From: Hypericum androsaemum
Taxonomy: Eukaryota; Streptophyta; Magnoliopsida; Malpighiales; Hypericaceae
Assembly (NCBI GenBank): GCA_963995505.1
Contig: OZ023194.1
Span: 9,730,428-9,794,427 of the forward strand
Reading direction: 5' to 3'
DNA: 64,000 bases
Part shown: positions 23,700-33,407 of the stretch, piece after piece
Layout: each line of letters begins with the position of its first letter
Numbering within the stretch: the first letter of the stretch is position 1
Program-made: the position numbers and the translations under genes
Notes under the pieces: generated by a model
Told to the model about the DNA's origin: nothing
Seen by the model: the letters and a program-made list of their open reading frames with translations, nothing else
Database searches by the model: none

Positions 23700-25280
23700 A
23701 GCTTGATTTGAAGTATCGTACTCTGCCTTCCATCATTAAGGCTCCAAGCTTGGAGTTGAAAGAGCTACCCTCCCATTTAAGATATGCATTCTTGGCGGAT
23801 GGAGGAAGACTCCCCATTATCATCTCCAACAAGCTCTCTAAGGAGCAAAAGGAGAGGGTGCTGGAAATTGTGAACAAACAGATTAAGGCCACGCCTTGGC
23901 AAATATCTGATAACAAGGGGATAAGTCCGGACATTGTTATGCATCACATCTACAAGGAGGAGGGAGCCAAGTCGAGGGTGGATAGGCAAAGAAGATTAAA
24001 TTTCAACGTGAAAGAAGTTGTGAAGAAGGAGGTGATCAAACTCCTCGAAGCTGGCATCATTTATCCCATCTCGGATAGTGAGTTGGTAATCCCGATCCAT
24101 TGTTTTCCAAAAAAAGGGAGAATGACTGTTGTGATTAATGATGTTGGCGAGCTCATTTCCACAAGGACAGCGACCGGATGGCGGGTATGCATGGACTACC
24201 GAAAGTTGAATGCCGCCACATGTAAAGATCATTTTTCTCTTCCATTCATTGATCAAATATTGGAGAGAATTGCCAGGTATTTCCACTATTGCTTCTTGGA
24301 TGGGTACTCGGGCTACAACCAAATAGCAATATACCCAAGGGATCAAGAGAAGACATCTTTCACTTGCCCTTTTGGTATTTTTGCTTATCGACGAATGCCT
24401 TTTGGGTTGAGTTGTGCCCCGGCCACTTTCCAAGCTATCTTTTGGGGGATGAATGAGAAAATTATGGAGATTTTCATGGATGATTTCTCAGTATTTGGAG
24501 ACTCCTTTGATAGTTGCTTGGCCAATTTGGACAAAGTCTTGGAAAGATGTGAAGAGAAGAATCTCGTTCTCAATTGGGAGAAATTTCATCTCATGGTAGA
24601 TGAAGGGATAATTCTTGGGCATAAGATCTCCCGAGCGGGTATCGAGGTAGACTGAGCCAAGACGGAAGCAATAGAGAAGATGGAAGCACCGACTTCAGTT
24701 AAATGAATGAGGGCTTTTCTAGGCCATGCCGATTTCTACCGAAGATTTATCAAGGATTTCTCTCTTATCGCGAAGCCGCTCAATAATTTGCTTGTTAAGG
24801 ATGTTCCCTTTAATTTTGATGAGCCATGCCTTTAAGCATTTGATACTTTTAAGAAAGCTCTTGTCACAGCTCCGGTTATCACTTCTCTGGATTGGAAGTT
24901 ATCATTTGAGGTGATGTGTGATGCGAGCGACATTGTATTGAGATGTGTGCTTAGTCAAAAGAAGGAGGGGAAACTTCATGTCATCTACTATGCAAGTAGA
25001 GTGTTGGTGGGCGCCCAACTAAACTACACCACCATAGAGAAGGAGATGCTTGCAGTCGTGGATGTATGTGATAAATTCTGACCATATTTGCTTGGGTCAA
25101 AGGTGATAATCTACACAGATCATGCGGCTTTGAGGTACTTATTCTCCAAACAAGATGCTAAGCCGCGACTTATCCGGTATATTTTATTGCTCAAGGAATT
25201 TGACTTGCCCATTAAGGATAAGAATGGTTTTAAAAATGTTGTTACAGACCATCTCTTTTGGCTAGAGAAAAGTGATGGAA
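23700..25280 (+). pseudogene. Athila-type reverse transcriptase and RNase H, broken
   Basis: The reverse transcriptase runs in one open frame to 24655. Its motifs are WRVCMDYRKLNAAT (24180-24220), CFLDGYSGYNQIAIYP (24291-24340), RRMPFGLSCAPATFQ (24390-24433) and the catalytic FMDDFSVFGDS (24473-24510, Y/FxDD box). RNase H follows with EVMCDASDIVL near 24911 and [13 protein letters not shown] near 25113-25150. In-frame stops occur at 24653-24655, near 24704, near 24834 and near 25079. Several are consistent with C-to-T change at CGA or CAA. The polymerase active site itself is intact. Confidence 0.9.
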
Positions 25281-25423
25281 TGGAGACTCGTGGAAAGATC
25301 AAAGAAGAGTTTTCGGATGAGGATTTGATGCTCGTGAATAATGTGGAGACCCCTTTGTATGCAAATTTTGCCAACTTCCTAGTTGGAGGCATTATTCCTA
25401 TGGATTTGAGTTATCCCCAATGA

Positions 25424-26560
25424 AAGAAATTTCTAAGGGATGCTCAACTCTATGTGTGGCACGAACCTTACCTTTTTAAGAGGTGTAGTGATGGGTTGCT
25501 TCAACGGTGCATTGCTGATGAAAAAGTTATGGATGTTCTGGAGCAATGTCATAGTACCCCATTTTTAGGTCACTATGGAGTGACAAGGACCGTATCACGA
25601 GTCTTTGAATGCGGTTTTTATTGGCCCAATATTTTTAAGGATGCTCATTCTTTTGTTGCTCAGTGCGATCGATGCCAAAGGACCGAAAATATCTCAAAGA
25701 GGAATGAGATGCTGCTCACTGGAATTCTTAAAGTGGAGCTCTTCGATGTTTGGGGATTGAATTTCATGGGACCTTTCCCAACCTCTTATGGCAATAAATA
25801 TATCTTGGCAGGAGTGGACTATGTATCTAAGTGGGTGGAAGCTTGGGCATCACCGACCAATGATGCTAAGGTAGTCATTCGCTTTATCAAAAAACTCTTT
25901 TCAAGATTTGGAGTGCCAATGGCTATCATCAGGGATGGCGGTTGACACTTTTGCAACCGATCATTTAAGATTTTATTGGAGAGGTATGGGGTCACTCACA
26001 AAGTTGCTATACCTTATCACCCCCAAACAAATGGGCAAGTCAAACTCTCAAACTGAGAACTAAAGAAGATCCTAGAAAAGACGGTTAGAGGAGCAAGAAA
26101 GAATTGGGCGAACAAGCTTGGTGATGCCTTATGGGCATATCGAACAACATTCAAAATACCTATCGGGATATCGCCATACAAGCTTGTATATGGCAAGGCG
26201 TGCCACCTCCCCGTAGTGCTAGGGCATGGAGCATTATGGGCCATCAAGAGCCTAAATTATGATTACTAGAAAGCTGGTAAGCGAAGGGTGTTGCAACTTG
26301 AAGAGTTGGACGAAATCTGCGACATGGCGTTTGAGAGCTCTAGGCTTTACAAGGAGAAGATGAAAAGATCGCATGATGCCCACATCGCGAAGAAGGAATT
26401 CAAGGAGGATCATCAAGTGCTACTCTACAACTCCTGATTTAGACTTTTTTCGGGAAAGCTTAAGTTAAAGTTGAGTGGCCCATTCAAAATTGTGAGGATT
26501 TTCCCATTCGGAACCCTCAAATTAGAAAGATGTTATGGAGGAGTTTTCAAGGTGAATGGC
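25424..26560 (+). pseudogene. Athila-type integrase with two changed catalytic residues
   Basis: The zinc-binding H2C2 region is near 25550-25680 (HYGVTRTV...QCDRCQR). The catalytic core begins [11 protein letters not shown] near 25748-25780, where Asn replaces the first catalytic Asp. RDGG near 25933-25944 keeps the second Asp and is followed at once by a TGA. The third position reads NGQVKLSN near 26030-26055, with Lys for the expected Glu and a TGA two codons later. The tail with SGKLKLKLSGPFKI near 26450-26495 is the usual Athila C-terminus. The enzyme would insert the element DNA into the genome. Confidence 0.88.
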
Positions 26561-27154
26561 TAAAGGTGCAAGATTTACCTTGGTGGCAATATTGAGCGAA
26601 GATCGGAAGTACAATCCATGACTTCACCCTCCGATGCACGAAAAAGGGGAGTAAAGTTAAGCTAACGACTATAAGTTAGCATGTTTTTGAATTATCTATA
26701 TAATGTCTTTATCTATATGTGTTTTTTATATTATATTTATTCTTATTCAGGTATGATTTTGAAGCATTGGTTCATGCTTATGGGATCTCTTGCATTTTGA
26801 AGGTGATCTCAAGGATTTCAGACTTGTCTTGGACGTTTGGTAAAAGCCATGATCGTGGCCCGTAAAAGCCACGGTCGTGGCTTTGTTTTTTCTAGATAAA
26901 ACCTCGAACCAATTTCCCCAAACACTCCATTTTCTCCTCCAAACTCAAATCCCCAATTCTCTCCATTAGAACCCTAACTCCCAATTCTCCCAACTCATCC
27001 GAATCAATCAAATCCTTCATTCTCTACACCAATTACCCATTCCATTCCATCTCCTCCTTCCCAAACACATCACCAATTCTATTACCCACCACCAAAATCC
27101 CAAATTTTCACCCTTAAATCTAATTTTGCCCCAAAACCAAAATTTCTTCATTCC

Positions 27155-28299
27155 ATGGCACCAAGGGCTACCAAGGCGAGCAAGGGCAAGCAAGTGGTAA
27201 TACAAGGGGTCGAAGCTCAACATGCACCTCCTGCGGATATGAACTTGTGTGGTATCAAGGACCTCTGCACACGGTATAAGGCACCGTTCTTCATCGCTTC
27301 CCGCCAAGAAGGTGAAAAGTTCCAATTCATTTCTACTCTTCCACATACTCGTGGTCATTATTTTGACCCTAATTTCTTGACTGAGATGAAACTTGAGAAA
27401 ACAATGAAAGAATTTGCCATGCATCTTGGTTGGATGGAATTTATAGTCACACCTAGGCCTGGAATTGCTAACTTGGTGCTTGAATTTTACACAATGTTTG
27501 AATTCTTGAATAATCAGAGAACACAATTAAATGTCGCCTAGGTGATTTCGAGTGCGTGGTTGATGAAGATGTCATCACAAATACATGTGGTTTTAAGAAG
27601 GGTGGTCTAATTAAAGACACGACGTTTAATGTGCTTGAATTCTGGGAATCACTTACCAAATTTTTGCAATTTCAATCTAAAAATTCTCCTAATGGTTTGA
27701 TTCAAGATGGCCCTCTTCTTTTGCTTCACAGGTTTATTTGCACTTCACTATTTGGAAAAAAGGAAGATAACAAGATTCAAATGCGTGAATTATTTGTCTT
27801 ATATTGTGTGCAGATGAAATTAAAGTTCAACACCATATCGTGCATTTTTAAGATTTTTGGTGAAAACTCTAGAAAGAAACCAAAGAAATTGCCTCTTGGA
27901 CACATTATTACTACTTTGGCTTTGTTCTTTGGCATGATTGATAAACAGTTCCTTGAGCCGTTGCAGTCAACAATATCATTCTATACAATGGACAGTATGC
28001 AACGAGCCAAGGTGGTGAGAAAGTACTGTCGTTTCCTCAAACCAATACAGAGAAAATGTTGGAAGCTACACCTAGACAAAAAGCCAAAGCCTGTGGAGGA
28101 AGGTAACAATGAAGTGGAGGATGCTCAGGATGACGGAGAGGATGATCAGGATGAAGGAGATCATGATCAGGATGAAGGGAAGGAAGACACAAGTGGTGAA
28201 GGTGGAGACGCGGGAACATCCCGTATGCCAGGCTCTGGGGTTGATCGATGGAGCGAGGTCCTGGAGGTAATGAACACCATGAATTCCCAGAACAAATGA
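27155..28299 (+). pseudogene. Extra ORF downstream of pol (Athila 'env-like' position)
   Basis: Two abutting open frames (27155-27541 and 27556-28299) read as one protein split by a frameshift near 27540. The first has MAPRATKASKGKQ and then LEFYTMFEFLN. The second has TNTCGFKKGGLIKDTTFNVL and PLGHIITTLALFFGMID, then a strongly acidic tail with repeated DDGEDDQDEGDHDQDEG near 28128-28180. This resembles the plant-transposon-protein domain found downstream of pol in Athila elements. The position invites the label env-like. I see no signal peptide or clear membrane segment, so a role as an envelope is not supported. Confidence 0.7.
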
Positions 28300-30018
28300 A
28301 TGAAACGGGAACTTCGGCATCAAGGCCACTACATTCGATAACTGGTGGAGCGATCCAGATTCAACATTCCACCACAACCACCATCTCCAACTCAAGACTA
28401 AGGGAAGTTTCCTAGCACTTTATTTTTCTTTAGTTATTTTCTTGTCTTCGTGAGTTTCATCTTTTACTTTGTGTTTTGTCATGATGTTGTCATGAGTTTG
28501 GTATATGTTTTGTGATGTCTTATCTTCATGTTTGATTGATGTTCATACTTGGTTGTTAATGTATTTATTAATATAGCTTAATTGTTTATATGTCTATGTG
28601 CTCCCTACACCTTGAGGTGTGGGGGTGTGGTTCCACTTATGAATCCTTTGTATGTTTAGGTCTAGGTTGTCTTGTTTAGGCAATAATTTGGCATGAATTT
28701 TTAAAAAATTTGACCCCCTTCAAAATTCTTTAACTTGTGTTAGAAACTTACCACACACCTAGTTAGGAAATGAACTCGAGCACAAGGCCTAAGAACTTGT
28801 AGAAACCTCACCCTCGGTTTTTTAGACTAGTGGTCTCACTATATAGATTAAACTAGAGGGTTGATGAGTGACCTTGTATGAAACTTTAAGCTGAAGGAGG
28901 AGACAACCGTCTTCATTTATTCACGAGGAGCCTACATGAGTCCGGTTGATCGAGGTATCCTACTAGTACTTGACATGGTCTTGGTTGTGTGGCGTTAGTG
29001 AATAACGGGGGCAAGTCTTTTGAAATTGAGCCTAGAGCTTTAGAGCCAAGAACCCTTATATCCATTATTTTAACCCATTTAGCCTAGCCATTCTTTGATC
29101 ATATTATATGTAAAACCAACTTTAAGCTTTATATCTACTATCCTCCCGACCTTTGGTCATCCGATCCGAGGATGCATAAGTTCACACTTTTTGGGCATGC
29201 TATTTATTGGGTGTGGTTGGTAGCTTAGTGTTCATATGGGTTAATTTATTGGGAATTCGAGTAGTTGAGAGGCCATACAAAGAAGCCGAGTTTTGCCTAG
29301 AGTATGCCAAGTTTGTGTTGAAAAAAAAAGAAGAAAAAAAGAAAAGAAAAAAAGGGAAAGAAAGGAAAGTGAAGGTTGAATAAGGCATTAATAATTGGCA
29401 TGACTCGTGCTATGCAGTCTTAGGAAATGGGTGAATTTGGGGAGTGTGCTTTAATTATATATGGTGAGGATGTTTAAAATAGACAAGAGACTATAATACT
29501 TTAGCAATAAGTCCTCAGATTTGGTGGTTTAACTACTATCCATATATATTACCTCACCCTTACCTTAGCCCCATTACAACCCGAATGAAAGTCCCCTGTT
29601 CACGAATAACCATATGACTTTGAGACACTGTTAAGTGGACGTAGGATACTTTAAAAGACATCGGTCATCTACGCGAGAGATAGGAAGTTGGCTACTTACA
29701 AATTGTGAGTTAAAAATTTTCGAACCTCTAAGTGGTTAACCTTCTAGTATCTTTTATATAGTGATAATACTTGGTTAAATCACCGAGTGGTGAGGTGTCT
29801 ACCGATTCTTACTCTTTGTTTTTGGGTTGATGAACTAGCTAGGTTGTTGGGTGGTCTTTTGATATGAGTTTGAGATTTTGAGGGGAGTTAAATTGTGAAT
29901 TAATCATGCCAAGTTTTACCTTTATCGTGTTTTTCTTTCTTATGTGAGTCTGATTGTGTTTTTGTATAACATGGTTGAGTTTTGCTTGAGGACAAGCAAT
30001 GATTCAAGTGTGGGGGTG
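28300..30018 (+). other. Athila 3' non-coding region
   Basis: No ORF was recognised. A polypurine-like GAGGTGTGGGGGTGTGG lies at 28612-28628 and an A-rich tract at 29320-29372. Confidence 0.65.
30005..30018 (+). promoter_or_regulatory. Polypurine tract
   Basis: The G-rich AAGTGTGGGGGTG directly precedes the 3' LTR. It would prime second-strand synthesis. A second, very similar tract lies about 1.4 kb upstream. Confidence 0.75.
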
Positions 30019-31481
30019 TGATGAGTGTGAAAACACTCACCATCTATGTATGTTTTAGTGTTGATTTTCTATTATTTTTAGTGTTTTTGTTTGATATGTA
30101 TTGATGTAGTGTCATATATCATGCTTTGTTTGTTTTAGTATAGTTCTTGTAATTTTGATTGCATTTCGTTCGTGTTTATTGCTAAGAGACTTTGTGGAGA
30201 TGCGAGGAGCATATTGATTGGATCAGCCGAGAAGGATGGCGCGTGATCGGGACCTTGATGACTTTGGACCAGACTGACCATGATTGACTCAAATGAAGAT
30301 AACTTTTGCATACAAAGTTCGATGGAGACAAATGAGACGGTTATGAAAAGAAGACATCCGTGGCTACAATTTTTTTTTCTAATGGTCTTCTTCAAATTCG
30401 GAGTCCAAAGGGGTGAAAAATGCATCCAAATTTCAGCTTCAAATCTGTGAACTTGCCTAGCCGAAATGGGCCAGATTTCATGAACCAATTTGGGCCCATT
30501 TCGGCCTTGTCCATGGCTTTTCATGGCTGGAACTTTAGGAGTTGAATAGTTAGTTTTGACTTTAGAAAAATTGTATAAATAGCCTCCTTGGCTTTCCTTG
30601 CAAGAGAACTTTTTAGACAACTTAGATATTTTAGCAACAATCATTCACCCACTCCACTATCTCTCTTTTTGGGAAGAAAACTTGGCTCACCATTGTTGAA
30701 ACTTGTAGATAACTTGAAGGAGAACTTTTGGAAGCTTTGAAGATCATCTTGAACTTTCTTTATTCCTCTCTTTTATGTTCATAGTTTACTTGCATTATTT
30801 AATGGATGTGTTTATTTGTGTAGTTGATATGTATGAGTAGTTGATTAGTGGGTTTGGTGCCTTGATGGTATCTACTTAGTCTATGGTTTAGTGGGATTAA
30901 AATGCTAAGGTTTGTGAACTAGTTAATGAGTTTAATGCTTAATCTTGCTTGATCACCTTGATTATGAACTTATTTAATGGTAATTGCTGGGAGGAGTTAG
31001 GATTAATAGACCATTTAACTAGTTAATTAGTTATCTTTTGATGAGAAATCTCATTAGGTGATTAGTTGTCCAAAGGATGATGATTATAATTAGTAATTGA
31101 TTATATCAGGTGATTAATTAGTCGCAAGAGTATGATTAGCTCAACTAAGCCTAATTAATAATCAATTTAGACTAATTAATAGCGGGAGCGTTGAGTAGTT
31201 GCTTTAGAAATACCCGGACTATAACACGAACTTAACAAACCCCATAAGCCATTTGGTTATTTATGTGTCATTAGTACCGAGCCCACTTTTTTCTTTATTG
31301 TTAAAATCATCATCTTGTTTAGTCGTAGTAGTAACCAACTCGTATTTGGAATTGACAAATCTGTAACTTGTAGTCCTAAACTAGTGGTCAAGTCGTATTT
31401 GTGGCCTAGAACTTAGTCCTTATAGGATGACAATCCCTTACTTACTCTTTACTGCAAGAGGGGTAAAAATCCTCGCTTTCA
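30019..31481 (+). repeat. 3' LTR of the Athila-type element
   Basis: It begins TGATGAGTGTGAAAACACTC and ends CTCGCTTTCA. It keeps the TATAAATAG promoter-like box (near 30573) and about 298 bp lost from the 5' LTR. It lacks a short block that the 5' LTR has near 20053-20080. Confidence 0.92.
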
Positions 31482-31559
31482 TCTACCCCTCCCATCCATC
31501 CCCTTCTGGCAAAAAAAAAACCCAGAAATTAATTAACTCTAGAAAGGAGAGAAAGAGAA

Positions 31560-31640
31560 AAGCCTTACGATGTCGCCCAAGAAGTACGTCGAGGCCAACG
31601 CCGCTAAGAACAACAAGTCCGCGATTTGGATTTATTAATT
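31560..31640 (+). pseudogene. Possible second captured gene 5' fragment in the Mutator-like element
   Basis: A purine-rich leader precedes ATG at 31570, which starts MSPKKYVEANAAKNNKSA, a GC-rich start unlike its AT-rich surroundings. The frame closes after about 22 codons in sequence that looks like an intron. I do not recognise the parent gene. Capture is inferred from composition and location. Confidence 0.35.
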
Positions 31641-32019
31641 GTGTACTGTTGTTACAATTTGGGGATTCTTGGAGCTAGGTTTGGGCTTTCATGTCTCAGA
31701 GTTTGTTTGTGGTTTTTTCTGTGTTTAATTTAGGTTATGTGTTGGCAATTGTTGTTAGATGGGTTGGTGATATGTTTAGGGTTTTATTTTTGGAAAATTC
31801 GCTGGAGTTTGTCAGAAAAAATGAATGTTCACCTGAGAAGAAGACCAGAGATGTATAATAGTCATTTTCATGACCAAAAATAAAAGAAAACCGACAACGT
31901 TAGCCAGAGACCCGAGGGGGAGGTTTAACCAAAGACGGGGATGGTAAAATTATTTTTGAAAATGTAGGGACCCGAGAAGGAGGATGACGAAATACCAAGA
32001 ACTAGGGAGTAATTTACCC

Positions 32020-32028
32020 TAAAGATTA
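32020..32028. repeat. Target-site duplication of the Mutator-like element, right copy
   Basis: TAAAGATTA pairs with TAAAAATTA at 19201-19209, with one mismatch. Confidence 0.7.
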
Positions 32029-32590
32029 TTCTAGTCGGCCCATTTTTGAAATAAAGCTCATTTTCAGTAGCCCCAACATAAATAATACGACTTCGTTTTA
32101 CGCATTAGTAAATGACGACGTCATTTTGGCTTCGGTTTCAAAGGTGTTGCGGTTTCACACGAACTCAACACCGAATACGACACCGTTTATTATGGTATGG
32201 AACCATGATACCAATTTTTTTTTAGAGAACATGATACCAATTTCTGGTTCGCTTTAAATTTTTGGTTTCAGAACTTGCGATTTTGTAGTTTCATGAGTTT
32301 TGGTGCTCACCCCTAATTTGATGGATTTTTATTTTATGTAAAAAAATTAGGAAAATTTTCAAAATGGATAACAACTTACAACACTTTTTTAAATGGGTAG
32401 TTTTAAAAATATATATATATAATGGGAAGCGACTGTGTGAGGTGCCACGTGGCAAACCCACATACGTTATTTTTTTCAAAATTTTGAAGGAGTGATAAGT
32501 TGCTTCTCATATCCAAACTAATTAATTTTTAAATTTAAAATAACTTTACGGACTCTACGCATAAATTTCAAAAATTACAAATTTTGAAAA
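32029..32590. other. Intergenic, AT-rich
   Basis: A short (AT) run near 32409-32421 and CCACGTGGC near 32440-32450 are present. No gene was seen. Confidence 0.5.
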
Positions 32591-32599
32591 ATTGATAAG

Positions 32600-33137
32600 T
32601 TGTAGACAATTCTTTTGCACCCTTCTTCATGGATGGCCCCGGAGATGGACACCGTGAAGCTCAATTGCAATTCGTCGCGGACGGACTCTTCTCCTAAAGC
32701 AGGCGCTGCTATAGTCGCAAGAGATTCTCAAGCCTTGTTGTCGAAGATCATACCTCTGTTTTGTCTTCTTCTTTGCCTCTTGCGGAACTTAGAGCCATCT
32801 CCCTGGCGATCTCTTTGGTGGCGTGCTCCTTCAATTCCACCCTCACCTCTATCGAGACAGATTGTCGCTTGGCTTTTGTCTTCATCACGGACCCCTTTGC
32901 TTCGATTGACTAAGACGTCGAACACCTTGTAATAGAGATTAGGCATGCTCTAAGTCTATTACCTTCTTGTACGTTGTTTCATATTTCTAGATCTCAAGAC
33001 TCTACAGCGGACTGGCTTTGCTAGACTTGGCTTGCTCCCGTTGGATTGGGCTACTTATCGTCGGCGCGAGCTCGATGCCTTACTTTTTACTGATTTTCTT
33101 ACTTAATATATTTGGTCAACTTTTTCCCTTAAAAAAA
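32600..33137 (+). mobile_element. LINE RNase H tail (+)
   Basis: The frame near 32650-32710 reads TVKLNCNSSRTDSSPKAGAA, the start of a LINE RNase H, with Asn-Ser where Asp-Ala is usual. Later pieces in shifted frames include SIETDCRLAFVFITDP near 32850-32895. The fragment ends near 33130 in a short A run. The reverse transcriptase is missing. Confidence 0.75.
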
Positions 33138-33407
33138 CTTATAACACTTGAGAAAGTTTCAAAAAATTTGTATTTTTAAAAAATTATTAAAAACAATAAG
33201 TTGTTACTCAATTATCTAAATGAGTTAATTTTTTCTCGTATCTTAATTTGGCAATGCAAATTCTGTTAGTCCACTAATTAACAATTCAAGCGCAAGCATA
33301 ACACTAGAAATCGAATTGCCATAATTACACAATCAAAGAATAAGCGAGGGATTAGTAATTCTACGAACAGCCCACCAATAATGACAGATTACAGCCTAAG
33401 AATAGTA
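33138..33407. other. 3' flank of the neprosin-domain gene
   Basis: No coding signal was seen. The 3' untranslated region of the neighbouring - strand gene should lie here. Confidence 0.5.

Larger units (their letters stand above)
19856..31481 (+). mobile_element. Athila-type Ty3/Gypsy LTR retrotransposon, inactive
   Basis: LTRs at 19856-21055 and 30019-31481 are flanked by a perfect 5-bp duplication TCTAC (19851-19855 and 31482-31486). The primer site matches the 3' end of Asp-tRNA. The internal order is gag, aspartic protease, reverse transcriptase, RNase H, integrase, then an extra ORF downstream of pol, and a polypurine tract before the 3' LTR. That layout and the gag sequence style point to the Athila lineage. 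Every ORF has stops or frameshifts, and two integrase catalytic residues are changed, so the copy is dead. Confidence 0.93.
19210..32019. mobile_element. Mutator-like element with captured gene fragments, split by a Gypsy element
   Basis: The left end (19210 to about 19440) and right end (about 31800 to 32019) are inverted copies over roughly 230 bp. Shared stretches include GGTCATCCTCCCTCTCGGGTCCCTGCATTTT (left; the right copy differs at a few sites) and TCTCTGGCTTACGT / TCTCTGGCTAACGT. Flanking 9-mers TAAAAATTA (19201-19209) and TAAAGATTA (32020-32028) match at 8 of 9 bases, the duplication size of Mutator-like elements. Without the Gypsy insertion the element is about 1.2 kb. It has no transposase. 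It carries a C2-domain gene fragment and a second 5'-gene-like fragment, so it resembles a Pack-MULE. Confidence 0.85.

Noticed and set aside
27017..27526. A 169-codon - strand open frame over the post-pol ORF
   Set aside because: It is the antisense shadow of the Athila ORF starting at 27155 and shows no domain of its own.
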